From: Bacteroidia bacterium
GTDB lineage: Bacteria > Bacteroidota > Bacteroidia > B-17B0 > Aurantibacillaceae
Assembly (NCBI GenBank): GCA_016787705.1
Contig: JAEUTP010000010.1
Span: forward strand, 310,001-374,000
Direction: 5' to 3'
Length of the DNA: 64,000 nt
Shown here in pieces: positions 36,373 through 46,013 of the stretch. The translations under genes and the position numbers were made by a program. A model generated the notes under the pieces. It did not search any database and was not told the DNA's origin. It saw nothing but the letters and a program-made list of their open reading frames with translations. Each line of letters starts with the position of its first letter. Within the stretch, counting starts at the first letter, position 1.

Positions 36373-37452
36373 TTATTTTACCCTAACGCGAGGATCAAGA
36401 ACACCGTAAACAATATCTACTACAATATTAATGGCAACAAAGATGGTTGCAAAAATTAACGTGGCACCCATTACCACCGGCAGATCATTTTTACTTAATG
36501 CTTCTACAACTTCAAAGCCAATACCTTTCCAGCTAAAAATTTTTTCTACAAATACCGCACCGGCCATTAAACCTGCAAACCAACCCGAAATGGCAGTTAC
36601 AACGGGATTTAAAGCATTTTTAAGCGCATGCTTCATAATTATCCTGCGGTAACTTAAACCTTTAGCCCTGGCTGTTCTAATGTAATCCTGCGACAATACA
36701 TCCAATAAAGAGCTTCTTGTTAATTGAATAATAATGCTTAAAGGGCGCATACCCAGTGTAATTGCGGGCAATATGAGGTTTTTTAATTTTAAGGTCTCTC
36801 CATTCCAAACATCAATATCATACAAGCTGCCCGAAGGATCCAGGCCTGTATACTTCGAAAGCACATAACCAAATAACCAGGCCACTATCAAACCTACAAG
36901 GAATGAAGGAGCGCTCATACCCACCACGGTGGCCAAAACAAACACTATACGGTCAAAAAACGAGTTTTTGCGGGTAGCTGTTAAAATACCAAATAAGATA
37001 CCAACAATTGAGGCAATAATAATGGCGGCAAAGGCTAATACTGCAGTTTCGGGCAACGTATCCTTAATTATCTCAGTAACATCACGCTTGGTAATGTAAC
37101 TTCGCCTTAAATAAGGCCATTTAAAAACAACAGCTTTGTCCTTACCTACAGTAAACAAAGGGGTCCAGGCGTATTTTTCAGGATTAAGGAACCAGAGGCT
37201 CTTATTATTTTTGTAATTGTGTACTGAAAGGGGTGAAAGATCATTTAAGTAATGGCTGTACTGAACAATTATTGGCCTGTTAGTCCCAAGGTCGCGGTGA
37301 ATGGCCTCTACTGCTTCTTTGTTGGCCCGCTGCCCAAGCATAATGGTAGCAGGGTCGCCGGGCAATATATTAAATAAAAAGAAGATGGTAGTAATTACAC
37401 CAAAAAGCACCAGGATGCCATAAAAAAATTTTGATAGAATGAATTTTACCAC
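36373..37452 (-). CDS. ABC transporter permease, DppB/OppB family, orphan
   Basis: The 359-residue protein has the family start FILSKFFYGILVLFGVITTIFFLF and PGDPATIMLG, five to six membrane helices, and the EAA-like coupling loop YIRTARAKGLSYRRIIMKHALKNAL. It ends FVAINIVVDIVYGVLDPRVR. A long extracytoplasmic insert of about 55 residues (70-125) contains charged and aromatic segments. DppB-type permeases import peptides or related solutes with a DppC partner, ATPases and a binding protein, none of which is in this window. The start is GTG. It is the first gene of a permease-tpiA-prmA cluster. Confidence 0.88.
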   Translation of the reverse strand: MVKFILSKFFYGILVLFGVITTIFFLFNILPGDPATIMLGQRANKEAVEAIHRDLGTNRPIIVQYSHYLNDLSPLSVHNYKNNKSLWFLNPEKYAWTPLFTVGKDKAVVFKWPYLRRSYITKRDVTEIIKDTLPETAVLAFAAIIIASIVGILFGILTATRKNSFFDRIVFVLATVVGMSAPSFLVGLIVAWLFGYVLSKYTGLDPSGSLYDIDVWNGETLKLKNLILPAITLGMRPLSIIIQLTRSSLLDVLSQDYIRTARAKGLSYRRIIMKHALKNALNPVVTAISGWFAGLMAGAVFVEKIFSWKGIGFEVVEALSKNDLPVVMGATLIFATIFVAINIVVDIVYGVLDPRVRVK

Positions 37453-37523
37453 TGTTTAAAAAAAGTACAAGCGCTAAGATAATTATTTATATTTATGAAT
37501 AGAAACTGTTTTTAGATAAAGCT

Positions 37524-37531
37524 TATTTTTG
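37524..37531 (+). promoter_or_regulatory. -7 promoter element of the patatin-barrel gene
   Basis: TATTTTTG fits TAnnTTTG and ends 25 bases before the TTG start. On the opposite strand, a near-match TATCTTAG (37474-37481) could serve the divergent permease gene. Confidence 0.5.
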
Positions 37532-37556
37532 TACCGATAAGATTGGACATATTTTC

Positions 37557-39854
37557 TTGAAAAAAAAACTAAATATTGTAGCACTTTTGCTCTTTTTACT
37601 TGCTAAGGGACCTATAAATGCTCAAAAAATTGGTTTAGTATTAAGCGGGGGCGGGGCCAGCGGGCTATCGCACATTGGTGTTTTAAAGGCTTTGGAAGAA
37701 AACAATATCCCGGTTGATTATATATCCGGCACATCTATTGGCAGCCTTATTGGTGCTTATTATGCCATAGGTTATACCCCTAAACAAATTGAAGATCTTG
37801 TAAAAACCACCTTTTTTCAAAGTATTACTAGGGGCGATCTTCCTGCAAAATACGAATACATGGTAAAAAAGCGGGATGATTACGCATCATGGGTTACTTT
37901 TAAATTAAATTTTAAAGATCATTACCTCAAAAATCTTCCAACTAATGTTATTAATTCAATACCTATCGATTATTATTTGATGGAAACATTTGCTAGTGTT
38001 TCAAATGCGGTAAGTAATAATTTTGATAGTTTGTTTGTACCATTCAGATGTGTTGCTTCAGATGTTGAAAACAAAAAATCCATTTCATTTAAAGCCGGAG
38101 ATCTTGCAAGTTCGGTTCGCGCCAGCATGAGTTACCCGTTTTATTTAAGGCCCATTTCTATTGAAGGAAAATTATTATTTGATGGTGGTTTGTACAATAA
38201 CTTTCCAACGGATGTAATGTACAATGAATTTAACCCTGATTTTATTATAGGCGCCAATGTAGCCGAAAAAAATGCACCTCCGGATGATGACAATCTTTAC
38301 ATGCAGCTTCGTAATTTATTAATGAATCAAACCAATTTTAATCCCGTTTGCGAAAATGGCATTTTAATTGAGCCCTGGAGTGAAGTAAGTATTTTTAATT
38401 TTGATAATGCGCAACGCCTTATTGATAGCGGCTACTACGCTACCCTACGCGCTATTCCATCTATTAAACAGCAAATAAAAAAGCAAACCGGCTCCACCGA
38501 TCTTGAAAGCAGACGCCAAAAGTTTAATGACTATCAGGATCTAAAAAAAATAACTTATAATAATTTAGAAGTAAATGGATATAATGAAAATCAAAAAAAA
38601 TTCATTTCTAACAGCCTTTTTTACAAGAATAAACCATTTACTATTGATCAATTAAAAAAACGTTATTTCAGACTTGCCGGTGATGATAAAATAAAAAATA
38701 TTTTTCCTATTTCTACCATTGATACAGCAAGCAAAAAATACACATTAAAATTATATGGCAAAAAAGAAAAACCTTTTTACCTGGATGCAGGTGCCATACT
38801 TTCAAACAGGCCAATTAGCGAGGCTTTTATAGGCATTCAATATAACCACCTTGGTAAAATAGGCACAAGTATTTATGCAAACGGTTATTTGGGTAAATTA
38901 TATTCGGGTACACATGCGCATATTCGTTTGGATTTTCCTGGCAAACATCCTTTTTATTTTGAACCTTCATTTACTTATTCGCGCTGGGATTATTACAGCA
39001 GTAGTGTATTATTTTATGACTTTTTAAAACCTGCCTATCTTATACAGGAAGATAAATACGGTGAAATAAAATTTGGAGTACCTGTAGGAAATATTTCGCA
39101 GGCTAATTTTGCCGCAGGTTATACCGAATGGACAAATCAATATTATCAAACAGATAATTTTACGAGACTGGATACAACAGATAAAACATATTTTGATTAT
39201 GGTTATTTACAAGCAAATTATACTATTAATACTTTGAACCGAAAAATGTACTCTACCGAAGGCTTATTTTTAAATGCGCGCGCAAGATATTTAGAAGGTA
39301 GAGAAAGCCATGTACCTGGCAATACAAGCATAGATACCCTAACGTTTAGAAATGTAACGCAACCCGCCTGGTTGCAATTAAAATTAACTATTGACAATTA
39401 TTTTAAAACTTCGAAAAGCTTTAAAGTAGGCGTATTTGGCGAAGCTGTGTATTCGACTCAAAGTTTTTTTAGTAATTACCAGGCTACTATTCTTTCCGCA
39501 CCTGCTTTTAATCCAACACCCGAAAGTCAAACATTTTTTATTGATGCTTATCGGACTCATAATTATTTGGCAACGGGTTTAAAATTTATCGTAACACCAA
39601 TTAAAAATGTGGATATACGAACAGAAGCTTATCTTTTTCAGCCTATCAATTCTATTTTAAAAACAAGTAACGGCGGTTCAGAATATAGTAGTCCGTTCTT
39701 ATACCGCCATTTTATTGGTTTGGCTGCAGCAGTATATAATAGTCCTATTGGGCCAATAAGTGCAGGAGTAAATTATTACGACCAAAATGATAATTCATTC
39801 TCATTCTTTTTTCACATTGGTTATATTATTTTTAACCGTAAATCGATCGATTAA
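37557..39854 (+). CDS. patatin-like phospholipase with C-terminal outer-membrane barrel (PlpD/Omp85-like)
   Basis: The 765-residue product has a signal peptide (MKKKLNIVALLLFLLAKGPINA). Its patatin domain has the oxyanion motif GGGASG (31-36), the nucleophile motif GTSIG with S60, and the catalytic aspartate in DGG (209-211). A POTRA-like segment (about 330-400) and a long beta-barrel region to the end follow, as in secreted patatins of the type Vd/PlpD plan. The lipase would be exported through or tethered to its own barrel. The start is TTG, fixed by the signal peptide. It stands alone between divergent and convergent neighbours. Confidence 0.88.
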   Translation: MKKKLNIVALLLFLLAKGPINAQKIGLVLSGGGASGLSHIGVLKALEENNIPVDYISGTSIGSLIGAYYAIGYTPKQIEDLVKTTFFQSITRGDLPAKYEYMVKKRDDYASWVTFKLNFKDHYLKNLPTNVINSIPIDYYLMETFASVSNAVSNNFDSLFVPFRCVASDVENKKSISFKAGDLASSVRASMSYPFYLRPISIEGKLLFDGGLYNNFPTDVMYNEFNPDFIIGANVAEKNAPPDDDNLYMQLRNLLMNQTNFNPVCENGILIEPWSEVSIFNFDNAQRLIDSGYYATLRAIPSIKQQIKKQTGSTDLESRRQKFNDYQDLKKITYNNLEVNGYNENQKKFISNSLFYKNKPFTIDQLKKRYFRLAGDDKIKNIFPISTIDTASKKYTLKLYGKKEKPFYLDAGAILSNRPISEAFIGIQYNHLGKIGTSIYANGYLGKLYSGTHAHIRLDFPGKHPFYFEPSFTYSRWDYYSSSVLFYDFLKPAYLIQEDKYGEIKFGVPVGNISQANFAAGYTEWTNQYYQTDNFTRLDTTDKTYFDYGYLQANYTINTLNRKMYSTEGLFLNARARYLEGRESHVPGNTSIDTLTFRNVTQPAWLQLKLTIDNYFKTSKSFKVGVFGEAVYSTQSFFSNYQATILSAPAFNPTPESQTFFIDAYRTHNYLATGLKFIVTPIKNVDIRTEAYLFQPINSILKTSNGGSEYSSPFLYRHFIGLAAAVYNSPIGPISAGVNYYDQNDNSFSFFFHIGYIIFNRKSID

Positions 39855-39857
39855 ATT

Positions 39858-39947
39858 TTGTGTGATGAAACACTGCTGACGCAGATTTTACTGGTTATCA
39901 CAGTTTTCTCCATGCAAACCCGTTTAATCTGTCAGATCTGAGTTGTG
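39858..39947. repeat. degraded dispersed repeat, 'CGCAGATTTTAC ... AATCTGT' type
   Basis: The 93-base space between two convergent genes holds CTGACGCAGATTTTACTGG, TTATCACAGTTTTCTC and GTTTAATCTGTCAGATCTG. From memory, these resemble the degenerate intergenic repeats common in Bacteroidota genomes. A shorter fragment of similar look (TTAATCTGCGAAGTCGGCGG) lies near 20288. No gene is seen. Confidence 0.45.
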
Positions 39948-41360
39948 TCACCTGATTTTTTTATATAAATCAAACTGCAAAGTAGGCAAATCTATTTTTT
40001 TATACTTTTTTACCGTACTATCCGGTGCATTCTTATCAATTATCCGGTATTCATTATCCGCATGTTGCGGATCAATATTAATGTTGTGATATCTTATCAG
40101 GTAACACTGTAAAGGCCAGTCATTCCAGCGGTGCTCAGAAATACTTACAGAAGAAAATTCAGGAATTATGTTTCCAAATTCTCTTACATCGTTTAAAATT
40201 TCTTTATCGCGGCTTGCTTTGCCAATATTTAAAAAAGAAAAAATCATTACCCCGCATAAAAGTAAAGCAGAAGAAAAAAGCAGAATCCGGTTTGCCTTCG
40301 GACTAATGATCCTTACAGCCCAATGTGATAGTGGCTTTGAGACTATTAAAGCAAAACCGATCGCAAAAAAAGGCAACGATGGAATAAAATAAAATCCTTT
40401 TTGCACCATGGTTAACATCAACGGTAAAACGCCTGCCAATCCAAGAAGTACAAAGAACACTGCCATCTGTTTTTTTTCTCTTCTTAAAATAAATTTTTTT
40501 CTGAAAACAAAAATCAAAAGTATAACTAACCCTATCACCGGCAACAATTCAATTACAATTCTGCCGGCAATGTAAAAGTGAGATTCAACAGTTGGATCTT
40601 CTCCGATCCTGTGAATAACCCGTTTAATCAGATAATTAGATAAGCTTTCTTTTGCGCTGGGAAAACAAATAAGTATTAAATAAGTTAAAAGTGGAATGCC
40701 AATTAAAATCAACGAGTGAAAAAAGGCTTGTTTAAAGTTTATTTTTTTTAAAGTTATCCAATACAAAAAAGGCATAGCTACAGGAAAAAAGCCCGGAATA
40801 CCTTTTGAAAATGTGGCCAAAAAAATAAAAATTGCTGAAAAAAAAGTAAATAGATTTTTATTTTCATTAATTGATCGCAGATAAAATAAAACAGAAAGCA
40901 ATACAAAGATACCCATTGTATTTTCATGCATGTTATTACTGAATGCCCAAAAACAAACAGGTACACTGATCCATAAAAATAAAGGCCACCAACCTGTTTT
41001 TTTTTCATCAGCATCTTTATTTATGCATGTCCATATCCGCACAATTAAATAAGCTGTTAATGCAATTGTAACTAAAACGTAGATCCTTTCGGTATACATG
41101 CTGTTACCAAAAACTCTAAAAAAAACAGATTGTATTGCAAATACCAATGGCGGATGTTCGTGAAAAGTAGTTAAGCCGCCAAAACCATATTTGCTAAAAA
41201 CAGGAAACCAAAAACTCCCAATGCCATTTGCAAGATTTTTTGAAACGCATGTGTACAACATACCATCCATGAACATACCATCTTGTATCAACACTGGTAG
41301 TGTTAATCCGAGAATAACAGAAATGGCAAATAAAAAAAATGGCAGCTGTTTGTTTTGCAT
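39948..41360 (-). CDS. GT39/ArnT-like membrane glycosyltransferase
   Basis: The 470-residue protein has about 11 hydrophobic segments. An early acidic loop, QDGMFMDGMLYTCVSKNLANG, is followed by a second loop with TTFHEHPPLVFAIQSVFF. This is the pattern of PMT/ArnT-type glycosyltransferases, which use lipid-linked sugar donors on the outer face of the inner membrane. The C-terminal soluble part is short. A terminator for the upstream DUF2795 gene lies directly before its start. Acceptor and donor unknown. Cell-surface polysaccharide, glycoprotein or lipid A modification are all possible. Confidence 0.8.
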   Translation of the reverse strand: MQNKQLPFFLFAISVILGLTLPVLIQDGMFMDGMLYTCVSKNLANGIGSFWFPVFSKYGFGGLTTFHEHPPLVFAIQSVFFRVFGNSMYTERIYVLVTIALTAYLIVRIWTCINKDADEKKTGWWPLFLWISVPVCFWAFSNNMHENTMGIFVLLSVLFYLRSINENKNLFTFFSAIFIFLATFSKGIPGFFPVAMPFLYWITLKKINFKQAFFHSLILIGIPLLTYLILICFPSAKESLSNYLIKRVIHRIGEDPTVESHFYIAGRIVIELLPVIGLVILLIFVFRKKFILRREKKQMAVFFVLLGLAGVLPLMLTMVQKGFYFIPSLPFFAIGFALIVSKPLSHWAVRIISPKANRILLFSSALLLCGVMIFSFLNIGKASRDKEILNDVREFGNIIPEFSSVSISEHRWNDWPLQCYLIRYHNINIDPQHADNEYRIIDKNAPDSTVKKYKKIDLPTLQFDLYKKIR

Positions 41361-41372
41361 CTGTTTTAAAAA

Positions 41373-41396
41373 AAAAGCCGCTATTTAGCGGCTTTT
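41373..41396 (-). terminator. intrinsic terminator after the DUF2795 gene
   Basis: AAAAGCCGCT pairs perfectly with AGCGGCTTTT across a 4-base loop, with a run of T continuing on the minus strand. It ends 12 bases before the glycosyltransferase ATG. Confidence 0.88.
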
Positions 41397-41403
41397 AAAT
41401 ATT

Positions 41404-41625
41404 CTAAAATTCATCCTCATTAAAAAAGAAATCATCTTTTGTTGGGTAATCCGGCCAGATCTCTTCAATTGTTTCATAACTCTCGCCTTCGTCTTCCATT
41501 TCCTGCAAATTTTCTATCACTTCCATTGGCGAACCGCTGCGCATAGCAAAATCAATCAACTCATCTTTAGTTGCCGGCCAAGGAGCATCTTCTAACCAAC
41601 TTGCTAATTCTAATGTCCAATACAT
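41404..41625 (-). CDS. DUF2795 family protein, 73 residues
   Basis: The small acidic protein MYWTLELASWLEDAPWPATKDEL...PSKDDFFFNEDEF-type is a well-conserved Bacteroidota protein, assigned to DUF2795 from memory. It has no signal peptide or membrane segment. The core matches the family-typical ELIDFAMRSGSPMEVIENLQE and IWPDYPTKDDFFFNEDE. Its biochemical role is unknown to me. A strong terminator follows and a 194-base AT-rich space precedes it, so it is monocistronic. Identification is by pattern recall rather than a search. Confidence 0.85.
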   Translation of the reverse strand: MYWTLELASWLEDAPWPATKDELIDFAMRSGSPMEVIENLQEMEDEGESYETIEEIWPDYPTKDDFFFNEDEF

Positions 41626-41819
41626 AATTTATTCTTTTAATTTTTAGCCCTTTTATTTTCATGCAAAGAAAATAATTTTTTGCTAAGAAGAAAGGATTAT
41701 TTTTAAAAAAATATAGCTATTCAAATTATAGTTAATTTTTTGATAATCAATATCTTAATTAAATTTTCTTGGTCTTTAAATTAAAAAAGCATGTTGTTTT
41801 TCGGTTTTTTAACCAAAAT

Positions 41820-44800
41820 TTATTCCTTTAAGAGCTTTTTATAAAAAGGTTTCCCTTCAATCTCCACTTTTAAAAAGTAAGTTCCTGCATTAAGCACTAA
41901 GCCTGCAATATTCATTTTTTGTTCAATTTTACCACTCTCCCCTTTTAATTCTACAGCTTTTAATTCGCGACCTAAAATATCAATTAATGCAATTTTTATT
42001 TTTGAATTTTGTGTATTGTATAACTTAAAATTTATTTGATCGTTAAATGGATTTGGAAAAACTACCAGGCCAATTAGCTCTGCATTTTCTTTTATACCAA
42101 TATTTATTTTTGACGTATCTACTTTTTGTCCGTTACTACTAATTATATTACTAAATAAACCTGCACCATTTTCTGCTTTTATATTAAAATAATATACAAA
42201 GCCATGGGTAAGATTAAGTGTGTGTGCAGTAACCGAAGTAGCGGCCCAGTTACTGGTCCATGTTTGCGTATTGGTGGCTCCTGGCGCTGTACCAATACTA
42301 TACCAATACCTGTATATTGCCGAATTTGTATCGGTAGAATTTCCCCAATTGGCGCGCAAAGAATCGGTAGTATTTACAGTTGTAATATCCGCGCCCGGGC
42401 CATCATTTACAAAAGCAATATTTGTTGGCGGTGTCCAATCCACATTTACATCATGAAAATAAATAGAAGAAAGGTTGCCGGCACTATCCTGGCAAATAGA
42501 TTTTATTTTTCCTGCATTTTGTATTGGCCCTGGGTTTAAATAACGCATTTCGTTTGCAAGGCCACTACCTACGTTTACGTTTACCGAGCCTGCACGCGAG
42601 CGGTATACTTTTATTTCGTCAATACTAAATTTACTGTTACCGCTTCTAAATGAAACATAACTTCCACTTTGATATGGTGTGGTATCTGTCCAGCTTGCAA
42701 TTACTCCATTATTCCAATAAACAGAGATCTTTCCTGTTATCCTGTCAAAAATAACTTTTATATCGTACCATTGACCGGCAGAAAAAGTGTGGGTTAAAGA
42801 AACTTTTGGTGTGCCAATTACATCATTTACGGTTTTATAAATTTCAACTTTTTGATCATCTAACCTAAACCATACAAAATAAGAATTATTTCTGTTTGGT
42901 AAATTTGGATTATCACAAGCAAAATGTAAACCTGCACGACGCGAAGTACCCGAGCCTTCAAACTTTGCTAAAAAATGATACATGTAACGATTACTTAATG
43001 ATTGTGTAAGCGCAGCATAAATATTTGTGTTACCCGCTGCCGTACTAACTTCATCTGTTTGCACCAAAGCATTACCTGAAATACTCCACACACCAACTGT
43101 TGGTGTCCATTCCGGGTGAATGGCATTGTCAAAATTATCAGCTAAAAAACCTTTAGTGTAATTGGCGCGCCATTCAGTTCCATCAAAATCAATTACCTGG
43201 TAATAGCCTTTTTCAACACCACTTCCTCCAACATTATCAACATCCGCTACTGTTGCGGTAAATGCGGCAGTTTCCCAAGCGTTAGTTGTATTTACAACAG
43301 TTGTTGGCGCAATAAAATCAGGAGTAGTTGGTGTAATGGTACCATTCATTACAAAATTAGCTAGCCATCCTGGCGCTGTTGTTGCGCAATCACTTCTAAA
43401 CTCCACTAATATACTATCGTTAACAGATGTTACGGGTCCGGGGTTAACAGTACCGGTATACTGACCAATTAAGGGTGAGTTTACCGAACCGCCGTTATAT
43501 ATAAATAAATTATCGTAACCGCTTTCTAAATTAAAAGAAGTAAAACTTAAAGTAATGTTTGTTGTTGCAGGTTTTGTAAATAACCAAAATTTACGTTCAT
43601 CATTAGAGTAATTTGCGCTTGCACCTCCGCTATCATAAAATGTACCTGTTGCTGTTGTATAAGTAGCGGTTATTGAATAGGAATTGTTTACGAGCTTATA
43701 AAATTTTGCCCAATTCCAAAGCGGTCCCGGATCTGTATGTGTTTGGTTTGGATTCATTTGATGACCTTTTACTTTTGTACAGCTACCTAATAAACATTGC
43801 GCACTTGTACCGCTGCAACCCGGGCCATAATAGGTACGCAAAGGATTTATGGTATTGCTGCTACAAATATCTTTTGTTAAAGCTGCCGAAGAATTATACA
43901 TCGCATTAGTAAACCATGAAATATTATTAATGTAACCTTCGTGTTCAATTCCAACTGTATAAGGGTTTTCAGTACCAACGTGCCAGGCTTTGGCACTCTC
44001 TAAAACCATTTGTGTTACCTGTCCGTCAGAACTTCTAACAACGTAATGAGCAGATGCACTGGCCGAACAATTCTGAAACCAGGAAATACAACCTGCATAT
44101 GTACCCTGCACAAAATGTATGGTTACAGCAGAAATTTGCGTGCCGTTTCGGCTACTGTAATTACAGGAGGCGGCTGGTGTGTATATTGCCGGTGGGTAAT
44201 CTGGTGACATAATTGTTACATTAGATGCTATCTTATATGTTTGTCCTTTATCATTTAAAATAAAATTTTTATTTACAGTAATATTCTTAGAGCTGAGTAC
44301 TGAATAATTTTCACCAAAAATCTTGTGCAGATCGATATTATGATCTGGAAAATCGTATACATCCTGAAACTCAGAATTAGTAAGAAACCAATACAATTGA
44401 TATAAATGAGAATTCAATGCAAAGTTATTTTGAAGGTCATCATTAACAGGTAACTCACTTAACTCCATTAATATAGTTTGATATTGACTTAGATCAGAAG
44501 AAAATATATGGTATTGAGTTTGTAAAACATTAAAGGCTTTTGCATAAGCCAAAACCGAAGTTTCTGGAGAAGAAATAATCGCTTCTTCAGAAAAACCTGA
44601 AAGTTGAGATACACGTGAAAGATTATTACGAAAATAGTTTTTACCATCCTGCACTAAACCCATAACTCCAAAAGTTCGTGGATAGCCAATACAGCTTGGT
44701 TCGGTTGAATTATCTAAATGTTGGAAACGCGTTTGGGTAAAAGAAACAGCTTCCAAAATTCCTTTCGGCACAGATGGATTTAGTATATACGCTTTTCTAA

Positions 44801-44891
44801 ACGCTTTTGAAAATGGATTCTCAACTAAAATATCATTAGCGTTTGAAAGAAAAAAAGTAAAAGAAAAAACTAAAGTAAAGATCTTCTTCAT
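41820..44891 (-). CDS. T9SS-secreted N-acetylmuramoyl-L-alanine amidase with CUB, concanavalin-like and sorting domains
   Basis: The 1023-residue protein has a signal peptide and an N-terminal helical region with GILEAVSFTQTRFQHL (about 44-60) of unknown role. An Amidase_2 domain (about 250-392) has zinc ligands H259 (TIHF), H377 (GHQMNP) and D387 (TDPGPLW), with E317 in GIEHEG. Then come a CUB-like domain (about 412-515), a concanavalin-like beta domain, an FN3-like module, and a type A T9SS sorting domain (VVFPNPFNDQ ... LNAGTYFLKVEIEG). It should cut the bond between muramic acid and L-Ala outside the cell. Exporting a peptidoglycan amidase to the surface suggests attack on other cells or foraging, which is inference. 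Confidence 0.88.
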   Translation of the reverse strand: MKKIFTLVFSFTFFLSNANDILVENPFSKAFRKAYILNPSVPKGILEAVSFTQTRFQHLDNSTEPSCIGYPRTFGVMGLVQDGKNYFRNNLSRVSQLSGFSEEAIISSPETSVLAYAKAFNVLQTQYHIFSSDLSQYQTILMELSELPVNDDLQNNFALNSHLYQLYWFLTNSEFQDVYDFPDHNIDLHKIFGENYSVLSSKNITVNKNFILNDKGQTYKIASNVTIMSPDYPPAIYTPAASCNYSSRNGTQISAVTIHFVQGTYAGCISWFQNCSASASAHYVVRSSDGQVTQMVLESAKAWHVGTENPYTVGIEHEGYINNISWFTNAMYNSSAALTKDICSSNTINPLRTYYGPGCSGTSAQCLLGSCTKVKGHQMNPNQTHTDPGPLWNWAKFYKLVNNSYSITATYTTATGTFYDSGGASANYSNDERKFWLFTKPATTNITLSFTSFNLESGYDNLFIYNGGSVNSPLIGQYTGTVNPGPVTSVNDSILVEFRSDCATTAPGWLANFVMNGTITPTTPDFIAPTTVVNTTNAWETAAFTATVADVDNVGGSGVEKGYYQVIDFDGTEWRANYTKGFLADNFDNAIHPEWTPTVGVWSISGNALVQTDEVSTAAGNTNIYAALTQSLSNRYMYHFLAKFEGSGTSRRAGLHFACDNPNLPNRNNSYFVWFRLDDQKVEIYKTVNDVIGTPKVSLTHTFSAGQWYDIKVIFDRITGKISVYWNNGVIASWTDTTPYQSGSYVSFRSGNSKFSIDEIKVYRSRAGSVNVNVGSGLANEMRYLNPGPIQNAGKIKSICQDSAGNLSSIYFHDVNVDWTPPTNIAFVNDGPGADITTVNTTDSLRANWGNSTDTNSAIYRYWYSIGTAPGATNTQTWTSNWAATSVTAHTLNLTHGFVYYFNIKAENGAGLFSNIISSNGQKVDTSKINIGIKENAELIGLVVFPNPFNDQINFKLYNTQNSKIKIALIDILGRELKAVELKGESGKIEQKMNIAGLVLNAGTYFLKVEIEGKPFYKKLLKE

Positions 44892-45016
44892 ATTTAAATT
44901 TTAAGATTTGAAGATAGAAAATTTAAAAGCAAAGTCTGCATGAAATAAATGGAAAAATGCTTGATTTTATATGTTAAAAGGCTTGGAAGTATTGATCAGC
45001 AGTAGCTAAATCGATT

Positions 45017-46012
45017 TTAGTTTTTCTTAAAGAAATCCTGCAACATTTTTTTTGCAGTAGAAAAGGGTTGAAAATTCTGATCTTTGGTTGACCGCAATTT
45101 TTCAATTTGAGAATTTATTTTTGGATCCGAATAAAATTTTTGTTTTAGCTGTTCATCAATTGTATTTAAAAAAAGATCGAATTGTTGCTCTTTTCTTTTT
45201 TGGTAGAAAAAATTATTGGCCATTGTAAAACGTTTGTATTCATCAATCATTTTAAACACCTCATCAATACCTTTATTTTCAGTACTTGAGCAAACCAGAG
45301 TTTTAGGAATCCAGCCACTATCTGAAGCCTGAAATAAATGCATAGCATGTGCATACTCCGATCTTGCGGCTTTTGCTTTTTCTAGATTGGCACCATCTGC
45401 TTTTGTAATTACCAATGCGTCAGCCATTTCCATAATACCACGTTTAATACCTTGTAATTCATCACCAGCACCAGCCAGCATTAACAATAAAAAGAAATCG
45501 GTTATTTTACTTACTGCAATCTCACTTTGCCCTACCCCAACAGTTTCAATAATAATAAAATCAAAGCCTGCAGCTTCACATAATAAAATTGTTTCATAAG
45601 TACACCTGCCAACGCCTCCCAGGTTGCCGCTGCTTGGTGATGGGCGAATGAATACATTTTTTTTAGTAGAAAGTTCCTCCATCCTGGTCTTATCACCTAA
45701 AATGCTTCCTTTGCTTTTATCACTTGACGGATCGATAGCAAGCACAGCAAGTTTATGTCCTTGCTTTAAAACTTCACTACCAAAACTTTCTATGAATGTA
45801 CTCTTTCCCACTCCCGGCACGCCTGTAATACCAAGACGAAACGACTTGCCAGTGCGTTCAACTATGCCCTCAATTATTTTTTCGGCCAGTTGCTGATGCT
45901 TTTCATTTTGCGATTCAATAATGGTAATGGCTTTGCTTAAAACAGCAATATCACTTTTAACAATACCATCAATATAAAATTGTGGTGGCTGATTATGAAA
46001 CGAAGAACTCAA
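45017..46012 (-). CDS. meaB: methylmalonyl-CoA mutase-associated GTPase MeaB (ArgK family)
   Basis: MeaB is a G3E-type GTPase that protects and reloads the adenosylcobalamin enzyme methylmalonyl-CoA mutase. The 331-residue protein has Walker A GITGVPGVGKST (61-72) and the switch and Walker B region IDPSSDKSKGSILGDKTRM and IIETVGVGQSEI. NKxD is represented by ITKADG. It begins at TTG one base after the amn stop, so the pair is coupled. MeaB depends on cobalamin, so the B12-uptake operon in this window is a likely supplier. No mutase gene is present here. Confidence 0.93.
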   Translation of the reverse strand: MSSSFHNQPPQFYIDGIVKSDIAVLSKAITIIESQNEKHQQLAEKIIEGIVERTGKSFRLGITGVPGVGKSTFIESFGSEVLKQGHKLAVLAIDPSSDKSKGSILGDKTRMEELSTKKNVFIRPSPSSGNLGGVGRCTYETILLCEAAGFDFIIIETVGVGQSEIAVSKITDFFLLLMLAGAGDELQGIKRGIMEMADALVITKADGANLEKAKAARSEYAHAMHLFQASDSGWIPKTLVCSSTENKGIDEVFKMIDEYKRFTMANNFFYQKRKEQQFDLFLNTIDEQLKQKFYSDPKINSQIEKLRSTKDQNFQPFSTAKKMLQDFFKKN

Positions 46013-46013
46013 T

